Assembly: GCF_900109565.1 (NCBI RefSeq)
Contig: NZ_FNZZ01000001.1
Location: forward strand, 496,001 to 560,000
Reading direction: 5' to 3'
Length of the DNA stretch: 64,000 bases
Source of the DNA: Sphingomonas palmae
GTDB taxonomy: Bacteria > Pseudomonadota > Alphaproteobacteria > Sphingomonadales > Sphingomonadaceae
Part shown: one piece after another, positions 14,025 through 25,347 of the stretch
Position numbering within the stretch: position 1 is the stretch's first letter
Layout: each line of letters starts with the position of its first letter
The notes under the pieces: generated by a model
What the model was told of the DNA's origin: nothing
What the model saw: the letters and a program-made list of their open reading frames with translations, nothing else
Databases searched by the model: none
Translations under genes and position numbers: made by a program

Positions 14025-16190
14025 TTATCCTACCTGTTCGAGCATGATCGTCGCGAGCGGTGGCAGCGTGACCTGCGCGATGCCGTCCTTCGCCACCACC
14101 CCGCCCAGATTACCGAGCCCTGACCCCCAGTAATCATGCGCGTCGGAGTTCAGGATTTCGCGCCACCGCCCATCGTTCGGCAATGGCACCGGGTACGGCA
14201 TTCGCGCGACCGGCGTCATGTTGGCGATCACCGCGATCGTCGGCGCGCCCGGCGCCTTGCGCAACCAGACGAAGACCGAGTTCTCCGCGTCGTCGGCAAC
14301 CGCCCACTCGAACCCCTCGGCCTCGCAGTCGCGCGCGTGCAGCGCAGGCTTCTCGCGATACAGGCGGTTCAGGTCGCGCACCAGCTTGCGCACGCCGTCG
14401 TGCGCCGATGATTTGAGCAGGTGCCAGTCGAGCGCGCGCTCCTCGCTCCACTCACGACGCTGCGCGAACTCCTGCCCCATGAACAGCAGCTTCTTGCCGG
14501 GATAGCCCCACATCATCGCGTAATAGGCGCGCAGATTGGCGAACTGCTGCCAGTCGTCGCCCGACATCTTGGTCAGCAGCGATCCCTTGCCGTGGACCAC
14601 TTCGTCGTGGCTGAGCGGCAGAACGAAATTCTCGCTGAACGCGTACATCAGCCCGAAGGTGAGCCCGTCGTGATGGTGCTTCCGGTGCACGGGCTCGCGC
14701 GCCATGTACTGCAGCGTGTCGTGCATCCAGCCCATGTTCCACTTGAACCCGAACCCCAGGTTCTCGCGCGCGCCCTCTGCGTAAGCGGGCTGGCTGACGC
14801 CGCGCCACGAGGTCGATTCCTCCGCGACCGTGAACACGCCGGGGTGCTCGGCGTAGACCGCGCGGTTGACGCCGCGCAGGAACTCGACCGCTTCCCAATT
14901 CTCCCGCCCGCCGGACTGGTTGGGCACCCACTCGCCCGACTTGCGGCTGTAGTCGCGGTAGAGCATCGAGGCTACCGCATCGACGCGCAAGCCGTCGACA
15001 TGGTAGCGCTCGGCCCAGAACAGTGCGTTGTTGGTCAGGAACGACGCGACCTCGCGCCGACCGTAATTGTAGATCGCGGTGTTCCAGTCGGGGTGGAAGC
15101 CGAGCCGCGGGTCCTCGTGCTCGTAGAGCGCGGTGCCATCGAAGCGTGCGAGGCCGTGCGCGTCGATCGGGAAATGCGCGGGCACCCAGTCGAGGATGAC
15201 GCCGAGCCCGGCGCGGTGCGCGCCGTCGACGAAGCGCGCGAATCCTTCGTGATCGCCGAACCGCGCGGACGGCGCGTAGAGCCCGGTCGCCTGATACCCC
15301 CAACTGGGATCATAGGGATATTCGCTGATCGGCATGAACTCGATGTGGGTGAACCCGATCGACACGACGTAGGGGATCAGCCGGTCGGCGAGCGCGTCCC
15401 ACGTCAGGAACCAGCCGTGCTCGTCACGCTCCCACGATCCGGCATGGACCTCGTAGATGCTGATCGGCACGCGGCGCGCGTCGACCTTGCCCCATGCCTC
15501 GCGGTGCGCATCGTCGCCCCAGATGTGCGTCGGGGCGGCGGTGGTGATGGAGGCGGTCGCGGGGCGTAATTCGGCAGCGAAGGCGAACGGGTCGGCCTTG
15601 AGCGGTTGCGTCAGGCCGTCGGGGCCGACGATCTCGTACTTGTAGGCGCGGCCGGCGCCGAGGTCGGGCACGAAGATCTCCCACACGCCCGCGTCGCCGC
15701 GACGGCGCATGGTATGGCGCGCGCCGTTCCAGTTGTTGAAGTCGCCGACGACGCTGACGCGCTGGGCGTTGGGTGCCCAGACGGCGAAATGAATGCCGCT
15801 CACCCCCTCGTGCTCGATCTCGTGCGCGCCGAGTTTGTCGTAGAGCCGCATGTGCGTGCCCTCGACCATGAGCAGGTCGTCGACGGGGCCGAGCACGGGG
15901 CCGAAGCTGTAGGGGTCGCCGACCCACCAGTCGCCGCCCGCCCCGCTCGCGCGGTAGCGCAGCGGCTGCGGGTCACCCGCGATCACCCCCTCGAACAGCC
16001 CGCGATCATCGACGCGCGCCAGCCCGCCGAGCGGCTCGCCCGCGAGCGAATATGCAATGACGCGGTCGGCGCCGGGTATCCAGGTGCGCGCGAACGTGCC
16101 CTCCGGCCCCGTGTGCGGGCCGAGCAGCGAGAAGGGATCGTCGTGCCGCCCATCGAGCAGCGCGGCGATCGCCTCGCTAGGCGGCGTCAC
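14025..16190 (-). CDS. glgB: 1,4-alpha-glucan branching enzyme GlgB
   Basis: Forms alpha-1,6 branches in glycogen. From the GTG at 16190 the product is 721 residues, the normal size. An N-terminal domain and CBM48 ([26 protein letters not shown]-type region near 105-130) precede the GH13 barrel. Catalytic regions are [22 protein letters not shown] (nucleophile Asp), [10 protein letters not shown] (Glu) and [12 protein letters not shown] chose GTG 16190 because it overlaps the glgP stop as GTGA and has a GGGG ribosome site; an ATG at 16202 is the alternative. A longer in-frame ORF upstream lies inside glgP. Confidence 0.95.
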   Translation of the reverse strand: MTPPSEAIAALLDGRHDDPFSLLGPHTGPEGTFARTWIPGADRVIAYSLAGEPLGGLARVDDRGLFEGVIAGDPQPLRYRASGAGGDWWVGDPYSFGPVLGPVDDLLMVEGTHMRLYDKLGAHEIEHEGVSGIHFAVWAPNAQRVSVVGDFNNWNGARHTMRRRGDAGVWEIFVPDLGAGRAYKYEIVGPDGLTQPLKADPFAFAAELRPATASITTAAPTHIWGDDAHREAWGKVDARRVPISIYEVHAGSWERDEHGWFLTWDALADRLIPYVVSIGFTHIEFMPISEYPYDPSWGYQATGLYAPSARFGDHEGFARFVDGAHRAGLGVILDWVPAHFPIDAHGLARFDGTALYEHEDPRLGFHPDWNTAIYNYGRREVASFLTNNALFWAERYHVDGLRVDAVASMLYRDYSRKSGEWVPNQSGGRENWEAVEFLRGVNRAVYAEHPGVFTVAEESTSWRGVSQPAYAEGARENLGFGFKWNMGWMHDTLQYMAREPVHRKHHHDGLTFGLMYAFSENFVLPLSHDEVVHGKGSLLTKMSGDDWQQFANLRAYYAMMWGYPGKKLLFMGQEFAQRREWSEERALDWHLLKSSAHDGVRKLVRDLNRLYREKPALHARDCEAEGFEWAVADDAENSVFVWLRKAPGAPTIAVIANMTPVARMPYPVPLPNDGRWREILNSDAHDYWGSGLGNLGGVVAKDGIAQVTLPPLATIMLEQVG

Positions 16191-18625
16191 ATCACGCCCC
16201 ATATGTCGCGCGCGTATTCGGCGATGGTACGATCGGACGAGAACCAACCCATGTTCGCGACGTTCAGCACGGCCGAGCGACCCCAGGCGTCGCGGTCGCG
16301 CCAACGCGCGTCGACGTCGCGCTGCGCGGCGGCGTAGGCGTCGAAATCGCCCGCAACCATGAACCAGTCGTGGTCGTACAAACCCTGCATCAGGTCGCGG
16401 TAGCGGTAGGGGTCGTCGGGCGAGAATACGCCGGAGCTGATCGCGTTAATCGCCTGCGACAGCTCGCGCGACCCCTCGATCACGGCCCTCGGATCGTAGC
16501 CGCCGCTCCGCTTGGCCGCGACCTCGTCGGCGGTCATGCCGAAGATGACGATGTTGTCCGCGCCGACATGATCCCTGATCTCGACATTGGCACCGTCGAG
16601 CGTCCCGATCGTCAGCGCGCCGTTCAGCGCGAACTTCATGTTGCCTGTACCAGACGCTTCCATGCCGGCGGTCGAGATTTGCTCGGATAGGTCGGCCGCG
16701 GGCACCATCTTCTCGGCCAGGCTGACGTTGTAGTTTGGCACGAACGCGACCTTGAGCAGGTCGCCGATCGCGGGGTCGGCATTGATGCGGCGAGCGACGT
16801 CGTTGGCGAGTTTGATGACCAGCTTGGCGTTGTAATAGCTCGACGCCGCCTTGCCCGCGAACAGCTTGACCCGCGGGGTCCAGTCGCGATCGGGGTGCGA
16901 GCGGATTTGGTCGTAGAGCGCGACCGTCTCGATCAGGTTGAGCAACTGGCGCTTGTACTCATGGATGCGCTTAATCTGCACGTCGAAGATCGCATTGGGA
17001 TCGAGCCTGAGCCCCATTTCGGCGCGCAAATGCTCGGCGAGCGCGACCTTGTTGGATCGCTTCACCGCGGCGAAGCGATCGCGAAAGCCGGCGTCGTCGG
17101 CCAGCGGCGCGAGCTCGGACAGCGCAGTCGCGTCGTCGAGAAAGCGGTCACCTACGCCCTCGCGGATCAGCGCGGCGAGCGCAGGATTGCACTCCTGCAG
17201 CCACCGTCTGGGCGTAATACCGTTGGTCTTGTTGTTGATCCGCGTCGGATAGAGCCGATGCAGATCGGCGAACACCGTCTGCTTCATCAGATCGGTGTGG
17301 AGCGCAGCGACGCCGTTGACGCTGTGCGAGCCGGCGAAGGCGAGATTGGCCATCCGGACGCGCCGCTCGCCCCCTTCGTCAATCAGACTGATCGCCGCGA
17401 TGGCGCGGTCGTCGATGCCATTGGTGGCGCGCGCCTCGCGCAGCAGCTTCGCGTTGATCGCGTAGACGAGCTGCATGTGCCGCGGCAGCATCCGCTCGAA
17501 CAGCGGCAGCGGCCAGCTCTCTAGCGCCTCGGGCAGCAGCGTGTGGTTGGTATAGCCGAAGGTGGCGCGGGTAATCTCCCACGCCTCGTCGAAGCCGAGC
17601 TCGTGATGGTCGATCAGCAGCCGCATCAATTCGGCGACCGACACCGCGGGGTGCGTATCGTTGAGCTGGATTGCGGCCTTGTCGGGCAGCGTGCGGACGT
17701 CGCCGAAATACTGCACGTGACGTCGAACGATGTCCTGGATCGAGGCGGAGGAGAAGAAATACTCCTGCCTGAGCCTCAACTCTTGTCCCGCTGCCGTGCT
17801 GTCGTTCGGATAGAGCACGCGGGTCAGCGTCTCGGCGCGCAGCTGGTCGGCGAGCGCACCCTGGAAGTCGCCGGCGTTGAACGCGTCCAGCTTGATCGGA
17901 TCGAAGGCGCGGGCAGTCCAGAGGCGGAGCGTGTTGACGCGGCGACCGCGCCAGCCGACCATCGGCGTATCTACCGCAACCGCCTCGACCGCTTCCGCCG
18001 GGTGCCAGTGGACCGCACCCTGTTCATTGCCGGTCACCTCGCCGCCGAAGCCGATGAAATAGGCGCTCTCGCGCCGCTCGAACTCCCACGGATTACCGTT
18101 GGCGAGCCAGGTTTCGGGCAGCTCCATCTGCCAGCCGTTGTCGATCCGCTGGCGGAACATGCCGTTGACGTAGCGGATGCCGTAGCCGTAGCCGGGCAGA
18201 TCGAGCGACGCCATGCTCTCCATGAAGCAGGCGGCGAGCCGGCCGAGACCGCCGTTGCCGAGCGCGGCATCGGGCTCTATCTCCTCCAGCTCGGCGAGCA
18301 TCACGCCCAATTCTGATAAGGCGTCGGCGACCTCATCGGTCTTGAGCAGGTTGGAAAGCGTGTCGCGCAGCAATCGACCGATCAGAAACTCGAGGCTGAG
18401 ATAGTAAACCCGCTTGGCGCCCGCGGCATGTGCGGCCCGGGTCGAAACCATCCAGCGCTCGATGATCTCGTTGCGCACGGTCAGGATGGTGGCAGCCAGC
18501 CAATCGTGCGGACGTGCGGCGTGCTCATCCTTGCCGATCCGGTGGACGAGCGTGTCGAAGATCGCGCCGGCGAGCGGTCCACGCTCCGACGTTGGTGACG
18601 CGGCGACGACGGTTGGAGCGTTCAA
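16187..18625 (-). CDS. glgP: Glycogen phosphorylase GlgP
   Basis: Releases glucose-1-phosphate from glycogen ends; PLP-dependent. 812 residues. The PLP-binding region [28 protein letters not shown]-type segment (described by its key [11 protein letters not shown], lysine near 660) and the N-terminal [11 protein letters not shown] and [15 protein letters not shown] motifs are intact. It starts with TTG, preceded by GGGGG six bases upstream. It is the promoter-proximal gene of the glycogen operon, so breakdown and synthesis genes are on one transcript and flux must be controlled at the enzyme level. Confidence 0.96.
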   Translation of the reverse strand: MNAPTVVAASPTSERGPLAGAIFDTLVHRIGKDEHAARPHDWLAATILTVRNEIIERWMVSTRAAHAAGAKRVYYLSLEFLIGRLLRDTLSNLLKTDEVADALSELGVMLAELEEIEPDAALGNGGLGRLAACFMESMASLDLPGYGYGIRYVNGMFRQRIDNGWQMELPETWLANGNPWEFERRESAYFIGFGGEVTGNEQGAVHWHPAEAVEAVAVDTPMVGWRGRRVNTLRLWTARAFDPIKLDAFNAGDFQGALADQLRAETLTRVLYPNDSTAAGQELRLRQEYFFSSASIQDIVRRHVQYFGDVRTLPDKAAIQLNDTHPAVSVAELMRLLIDHHELGFDEAWEITRATFGYTNHTLLPEALESWPLPLFERMLPRHMQLVYAINAKLLREARATNGIDDRAIAAISLIDEGGERRVRMANLAFAGSHSVNGVAALHTDLMKQTVFADLHRLYPTRINNKTNGITPRRWLQECNPALAALIREGVGDRFLDDATALSELAPLADDAGFRDRFAAVKRSNKVALAEHLRAEMGLRLDPNAIFDVQIKRIHEYKRQLLNLIETVALYDQIRSHPDRDWTPRVKLFAGKAASSYYNAKLVIKLANDVARRINADPAIGDLLKVAFVPNYNVSLAEKMVPAADLSEQISTAGMEASGTGNMKFALNGALTIGTLDGANVEIRDHVGADNIVIFGMTADEVAAKRSGGYDPRAVIEGSRELSQAINAISSGVFSPDDPYRYRDLMQGLYDHDWFMVAGDFDAYAAAQRDVDARWRDRDAWGRSAVLNVANMGWFSSDRTIAEYARDIWGVM

Positions 18626-18727
18626 GCAGGACCCCCGGTTAATGCTTGAGACAGGATTAGGAGCGTCAACGCCCCTTTGTCACGTCCGGTCGCATCAACC
18701 GTCAAGGAAATTACAGGAGCGTACCGA

Positions 18728-19084
18728 TCACACGGTAAAGCTCTCGCCGCACCCACACGCGCCCTTGGCGTTCGGATTGTTGAACACGAACCCGGCGGTG
18801 AAATCATCCTCCACCCAGTCCATCGTCGAGCCGATCAGATACAGGATCGAGCCACCATCGACCCAGAGCGTGCCGCCAGGCGTCTCGATCTGCTCGTCGA
18901 ATGGCTTCGCCTCTGTGATGTAATCGACCGAGTAAGCGAGACCCGAGCAGCCGCGGCGCGGGGTCGACAGCTTGACCCCGATCGCGTCCGCGGGCGCGCG
19001 CGCCATCAGCGCCCCGATCCGTCCCTCGGCGGTCGGGGTGAGGTTCAGCGCGGCAGGGCGAACGCGTGTCTTGATGTCGGTCAT
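18728..19084 (-). CDS. sufA: A-type Fe-S carrier (SufA/ErpA-like)
   Basis: Carries assembled Fe-S clusters from the SufBCD scaffold to target proteins. 118 residues with the three conserved cysteines of the HesB family: C46-type in RRGCSGLAY and the C-terminal GACGCGES. Last gene of the SUF operon, 10 bases after sufT. The C-terminal pattern fits SufA or ErpA; position favours SufA. Confidence 0.93.
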   Translation of the reverse strand: MTDIKTRVRPAALNLTPTAEGRIGALMARAPADAIGVKLSTPRRGCSGLAYSVDYITEAKPFDEQIETPGGTLWVDGGSILYLIGSTMDWVEDDFTAGFVFNNPNAKGACGCGESFTV

Positions 19085-19094
19085 CGCGCGATCC

Positions 19095-19559
19095 TCACAA
19101 CATGCCGAGTTCGAGCTTGGCGTCGTCCGACATCTTCTGCGGATCCCACGGCGGGTCCCAGACGAGGTTCACGTCGGCGAAGGCGATGCCGGGCACCGCC
19201 GCCACGCGCATCTCGACCTCGGCCGGCATCGACTCGGCGACGGGGCAATGCGGGGTGGTCAGCGTCATCGTGACGATCGCTTGGCCCTCGTCGGTCACCT
19301 CGACGCCGTAGATCAGGCCAAGATCGTAGATATTGACCGGGATCTCGGGATCGAAGATGTCCTTCAGCGCATCGATCACGCCTTCGTACAGCGCGCCGCC
19401 GGGTTCACCGGGCTTGTCGCCCGCGGGTTTCTGCTGGAGGAAGCCGGTCAAATAGTCGCGCTCGCGCGGCACCTCGGCAGCGTCCTCGACGCGCGCCCGC
19501 GGAGGAGCGGTCACCGCGGCGACTTCCTGTACCTCGATCTTGTCGGAGCCTTCGCTCAT
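19095..19559 (-). CDS. sufT: SUF-associated MIP18/DUF59 protein (SufT-like)
   Basis: 154 residues. The MIP18 (DUF59) core starts near residue 55: DIFDPEIPVNIYDLGLIYGV and TTPHCPVAESMP with the conserved cysteine. Related proteins help mature Fe-S enzymes. The first 50 or so residues are a low-complexity extension specific to the alphaproteobacterial SUF form. It overlaps the sufS stop by 4 bases (ATGA). Confidence 0.9.
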   Translation of the reverse strand: MSEGSDKIEVQEVAAVTAPPRARVEDAAEVPRERDYLTGFLQQKPAGDKPGEPGGALYEGVIDALKDIFDPEIPVNIYDLGLIYGVEVTDEGQAIVTMTLTTPHCPVAESMPAEVEMRVAAVPGIAFADVNLVWDPPWDPQKMSDDAKLELGML

Positions 19560-20767
19560 CCGAAAATCCTCTTCACCCGTTCCATGCCGGCGACCAACGC
19601 CTCGACGTCGCGCGGACCGTTGTAGACGCCGAAGCTGGCGCGCGCGGTCGCCTCGACACCCAGGCTCGCCATCAGCGGCTGCGCGCAGTGATGCCCGGCG
19701 CGGATCGCGACCCGGCTCTCATCCAAGATGGTGCCGATGTCGTGCGGATGCACCCCCTCCATCGCGAAGGAAACGATGCCGGCGGAGTCTGCTGGGCCAA
19801 ATACGCGCACCGAGTTGAGGTGCGCCAGCGCCGTGCGCGTGTCAGCGACCAACGCCGCCTCGTGCGCGTGGATGCGCTCCAGCCCGATCGCGTCGACATA
19901 GTCGATCGCGGCATGAAGCCCCAATGCGCCGACGATGTGCGGCGTCCCCGCCTCGAAACGGGTCGGTGCGGGCGCGTAGGTCGAGCGCTCGAATGTCACA
20001 CGGTCGATCATCGAGCCACCGCCCTGATACGGCGGCATCGCCTCCAGCAGCTCCGCCCTGCCCCACAGCACGCCGATACCGGTCGGGCCGTAGAGCTTGT
20101 GGCCCGAGAAGACGTAGAAGTCGCAGCCGATCGCCGCGACGTCGACCGCCATCCGCGGAACCGCCTGGCACCCGTCGATCAGGATCTTCGCGCCGACCGA
20201 GTGCGCGATCTCGGTCGCCTTAGTCGCGTCCAGTACCGAACCGAGCACATTGGAGACGTGCGCGAGCGCGACGAACTTGTGCGCAGGCGTGATCATCGCC
20301 GCCATCGCGTCGAGGTCGATGCGGTGATCCTCGGTCAGCGGAATCACGTCGATCGCGGCACCGGCGCGCTCGGCCGCGATCTGCCACGGCACGATGTTGC
20401 TGTGGTGTTCGAGCTGCGACAGCAGGATGCGGTCGCCTGCCTTCAACTGCTGCGCGATCCACGAGTGCGCGACGAGGTTGATCCCCTCGGTCGCGCCGCG
20501 GACGAAGACGATCTCGTCCGCCGAGCCGCCGATGAAGGAGGCAACTCGGTTGCGCGCTGCCTCATAGGCGAGCGTCATGTCGGCGCTGCGCTGATACACG
20601 CCGCGGTGAACGGTGGCGTAGGTCTCGCCGTAGCCGCGCGCGATCGCATCGATCACCGCCTGCGGCTTCTGCGACGTGGCGGCGGTGTCGAGATACGCCC
20701 AGCCGTCGGGTATCGCCGGGAAATCGGCAACGGTGTCGAGCGGGCGCTGGTCAAGGGTCGTGGTCAT
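19556..20767 (-). CDS. sufS: Cysteine desulfurase SufS
   Basis: PLP enzyme that takes sulfur from cysteine for Fe-S assembly. 403 residues. The PLP lysine is in FSGHKLYGPTGIG (about 225) and the persulfide-forming cysteine is in RAGHHCAQPLM (about 363). Group II (SufS/CsdA) features. No sufE or sufU lies in this operon, so its sulfur acceptor must be encoded elsewhere. The ATG overlaps the stop of the small orf44. Confidence 0.96.
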   Translation of the reverse strand: MTTTLDQRPLDTVADFPAIPDGWAYLDTAATSQKPQAVIDAIARGYGETYATVHRGVYQRSADMTLAYEAARNRVASFIGGSADEIVFVRGATEGINLVAHSWIAQQLKAGDRILLSQLEHHSNIVPWQIAAERAGAAIDVIPLTEDHRIDLDAMAAMITPAHKFVALAHVSNVLGSVLDATKATEIAHSVGAKILIDGCQAVPRMAVDVAAIGCDFYVFSGHKLYGPTGIGVLWGRAELLEAMPPYQGGGSMIDRVTFERSTYAPAPTRFEAGTPHIVGALGLHAAIDYVDAIGLERIHAHEAALVADTRTALAHLNSVRVFGPADSAGIVSFAMEGVHPHDIGTILDESRVAIRAGHHCAQPLMASLGVEATARASFGVYNGPRDVEALVAGMERVKRIFG

Positions 20768-20898
20768 GCCGGCACCTGCTGGAAAGTCACAAAAGTCACA
20801 CCCCTACGCATGTGCGCGCGCGCGACGACGTTCGGGTGCGCACCCACCTGCACCGCGTAGTCACCGACATCGGCGTAGGACAGGACGGGCACCGGCAT
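20764..20898 (-). CDS. Candidate 44-residue protein between sufD and sufS
   Basis: A short ORF starting 2 bases after the sufD stop and ending in an ATGA overlap with the sufS start. It begins MPVPVLSYADVGDYAVQ and ends TFVTFQQVPA. It fills exactly the only long gap in an otherwise overlapping operon. There is no cysteine, signal peptide or membrane segment, and I recognise no family. It has no Shine-Dalgarno sequence of its own and would depend on coupling from sufD. It could instead be an untranslated spacer. Confidence 0.45.
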   Translation of the reverse strand: MPVPVLSYADVGDYAVQVGAHPNVVARAHMRRGVTFVTFQQVPA

Positions 20899-20900
20899 CG

Positions 20901-21964
20901 TCACAGCGCGGCGTCGAGCCAGGCGTCGGCATCGCCCTCGAAAGCGGCACGCACCGTCTCGTTCCCGATCCGCTCAAGCACGTCGGCGACGAAGGCATGG
21001 GTCAGGATCGCCTGCGCGCGGCTGCGCGGGATGCCGCGGCTCTGCATGTAGAACAACGCGCGCTGATCGAGTTCGCCGACCGTCGCACCGTGCGCACACT
21101 TCACATCGTCGGCAAAGATCTCGAGCTCGGGCTTGAGATTCACGGTCGCCGTGCGGTGAAGCAGCAGACCGCGCAGGGACTGCTCGCCGTCGGTCTTCTG
21201 CGCGTGGCGCGCGACCTCGACCGCGGCGGCGAGGCTGGCACGGCTCCGGTAGGCCGCGACCGCACGCCACACCTGCCGCGATGAGCCATTGGGCTGCGCG
21301 TGGTTGACGCGAACGGCACATTCCTGCGCCTGGGTGTCGCTGGTGAGCAGCGCGCCGCCGTATTCGGCGAAGGCGCCCTCGCCCGTCAAGTTGAGCTGCG
21401 CGTCAATACGGCTGCCCTGCCCGCCCGCGCCGAGGAAGGTGGTGACGAGGCTCGCCGCCTCGCCGATGTCGGCTTCCTCGCGCAGCGACACGAAGCCGGC
21501 AGGCTGGAGCAGCCGCACGCTCCGCATCAGCCGCGCGCCGCGGCCGAGCGTCGTCCGCGTGTAGCGGTTGGCCCAGCCGGCGCCGACGAACGTTTCGACC
21601 ACTTCGCCGACCGCGTCGTCGGCGAGCACGATCTCGGCGGCGAGATGATTCTCGGCGCCCGTCGCGACGTGGACGATCTGCACCGGGTCAGCGGCGGTGC
21701 GCGAGTCGAGCCGGAGCGACCAGCCGGCGCGCGCATGACGGCCGAGCGCGTGGTCGCTGCCCGCGACCTCGCCAAAAGTCACCGCGCCGAGCGTCGACGC
21801 AGCCTCGTCAAGCACGCCGTCGACGAACAGCAGCCGCGCACCGGGCAGGTCGAGGAACTCATGCTCGGTCCGCACCACCGGCGCCATCGCCGCGGCGGCG
21901 GATAGCGCCCCGAGATCGGCCCAGCGCCACGCCTCAGCGCGGGTCGAGGGAAGTTCGAGCACGC

Positions 21965-21968
<4 letters not shown>
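20901..21968 (-). CDS. sufD: Fe-S scaffold subunit SufD
   Basis: Partner of SufB in the SufBC2D scaffold. 355 residues, beta-helix type. C-terminal region with KCAHGATVGELDQRALFYMQSRGIPRSRA-type sequence (key residues CAHGATVGELD) carries the histidine/cysteine used in cluster formation. The start overlaps the sufC stop by 4 bases. Confidence 0.94.
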
Positions 21969-22701
<733 letters not shown>

Positions 22702-22708
<7 letters not shown>

Positions 22709-23087
22709 CCGGGTTCTTCTCCCCGCGTGCGGCAGAACGATGCGTCCGCCGCCACGGCTTGTTCATGATGTACGACGACGAAGCGCAGCCGGTCGTCGGC
22801 GGCGGTCAGCGTGCGGTCGATCTCGGCGCGATCGGCGTCGGTCTTTGCGGCCTCGCGCGCGGCGCGGCGGGCATCGACCCTGACCGCGGTGCACGTCTGC
22901 AACAGCGAGGTGACCAGCCGCTCGCGCGCCGCGACCGCACCGGGCACAGTCTGCCCCGGCTTGGTCAGCGGATCGAACAGGCAGGCGAGATACGGCATCA
23001 ACGGCTTGCCCGTCGCCATCGACAGCGAATGTTCGGGCATCGCCGGGATTGTCTGCATGCTCGCCGCGATAGCGAGCGCCGGGGCGA

Positions 23088-23091
<4 letters not shown>
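22702..23091 (-). CDS. Unrecognised 129-residue protein between sufB and sufC
   Basis: Overlaps the sufB stop by 4 bases (ATGA) and the sufC start by 7, so it is surely translated with the operon. The N-terminus ([17 protein letters not shown]) is mildly hydrophobic and could be a short signal peptide, which would be odd for a cytosolic Fe-S system. Four cysteines lie at residues 37, 67, 120 and 129; the middle (about 50-105) is a charged helical stretch rich in Ala, Arg and Asp. I know no family for it. It is not one of the standard Suf proteins. Confidence 0.7.
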
Positions 23092-24571
<1,480 letters not shown>

Positions 24572-24572
<1 letters not shown>

Positions 24573-25027
24573 TATGCCAGCACCCTTGTCGGAGTTTCAG
24601 ATGAAGCGGCCTGAGTGCCAGGTTGGACGGCAAGCTGCGCGAGCGTGACGCCCGCGAGCGCGCCGCGCACCGCTTCGTTGACCGCATTCCAGTGCGGCTT
24701 GACGCGGCAATTGCCGGAAAGATTGCAGTCGTGATCACCCGCATCGACGCAGGCGGTCATCACGATCGGCCCCTCGACCGCCTCGACCACGTCGGCAATC
24801 GTGATCGCCGACGGCGGCCGCGAGAGGCGAAACCCGCCACCGGTGCCGCGCACGCTGTCGATCAGGCCGGCAGCGGACAGGCGACTGACAAGCTTCTGCG
24901 CAGTCGGCAGCGGCACGCCGGTTTCCTCCGCCAGCATCGTCGCGTTCAAGCGCGCGACGCCGCCGCAATGACGCGCGGCCGCGGTGAGCAGCACGACGGC
25001 ATAGTCGGTGAGCGATGACAGGCGCAT
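24572..25027 (-). CDS. Rrf2-family SUF regulator (IscR-like)
   Basis: First gene of the SUF operon and its probable Fe-S-sensing repressor. 151 residues from the ATG at 25027; a TTG at 25045 would add six residues but lies inside the promoter palindrome. The winged-helix part contains [12 protein letters not shown] and [20 protein letters not shown]. The cluster-binding cysteines are C93, C101 and C107 ([15 protein letters not shown]) with His112, close to the IscR pattern but with 7 rather than 5 residues between the first two. The ATG follows a palindrome with almost no leader, suggesting a leaderless or very short 5' end. Confidence 0.9.
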
Positions 25028-25028
25028 G

Positions 25029-25045
25029 TTGCGAATAATTCTCAA
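25029..25045. promoter_or_regulatory. Fur-box-like palindrome at the SUF promoter
   Basis: TTGCGAATAATTCTCAA, 17 bp with 8-bp half sites around a central base and one mismatched pair. It resembles Fur boxes of the GAGAAT-N-ATTCTC type. It ends one base from the rrf2 ATG, so a bound protein would cover the transcription start. A Fur-family gene lies at 36751. Confidence 0.6.
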
Positions 25046-25067
25046 ATCGGATCAGATCGTTCCGATT
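25045..25067. promoter_or_regulatory. Second SUF-promoter operator candidate
   Basis: Perfect 7-bp inverted repeat AATCGGA/TCCGATT separated by 9 bases, directly next to the Fur-like palindrome. It lies about where the -35 region of the SUF promoter should be. It may be the site for the Rrf2 regulator itself. Confidence 0.5.
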
Positions 25068-25152
25068 GGCAGATGGCGTGCTCGGTCGCGGAAATCAAGC
25101 ACGTGCTGCAGCGCGGAAAGGCCAATCAGGGCGATCGATCGCACGCGACACG

Positions 25153-25180
25153 AAAAAAGGCCCGACGGGAGCGTCGGGCC
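25153..25180 (-). terminator. Strong Rho-independent terminator (minus strand)
   Basis: Perfect 9-bp stem GGCCCGACG/CGTCGGGCC, 4-nt loop, then TTTTTT on the minus strand. No annotated minus-strand gene ends here: the next one to the right (ggt) ends more than 1 kb away beyond the oppositely oriented pyrD. It therefore ends a short local transcript. Confidence 0.85.
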
Positions 25181-25235
25181 TGAGTGCAAGAGCTTCGCGG
25201 AACAAAGCCCTTCGGGTCGCACCCACCTTCGAGCA
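25153..25235 (-). ncRNA. Candidate structured small RNA
   Basis: Between the SUF promoter and pyrD. On the minus strand, an outer stem GTGCGA (25217-25222) pairs with TTGCAC (25184-25189). It encloses a CCC-GAA-GGG hairpin and a second hairpin GCTTTG-TTCCG-CGAAGC (25192-25208), giving a three-way junction followed directly by the strong terminator at 25153-25180. The 5' end is not defined; 25235 is an estimate and I found no convincing promoter. No ORF of note lies in it. Family unknown to me. The rest of the 300-base gap (25068-25152, 25236-25347) shows nothing else clear apart from an ATACA-GTGAA-TGTAT repeat at 25240-25254. Confidence 0.55.
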
Positions 25236-25347
25236 CGTGATACAGTGAATGTATTGGAAAGAAGCACCAACGCCTAAACCGATCCTTACAAGTCCGCGAG
25301 CAAATCGAAATTTGCCCGTGCGTACGCGATCGGCGAAGGAGCACCTT

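Noticed and set aside
14421-15569. 382-codon ORF antisense to glgB
   Set aside because: Same GC-driven effect; glgB is intact and the antisense translation resembles no protein.
25249-25347. Longer pyrD start at 25249
   Set aside because: The extension is not family-like, while ATG 25348 has a clear AAGGAG ribosome site.
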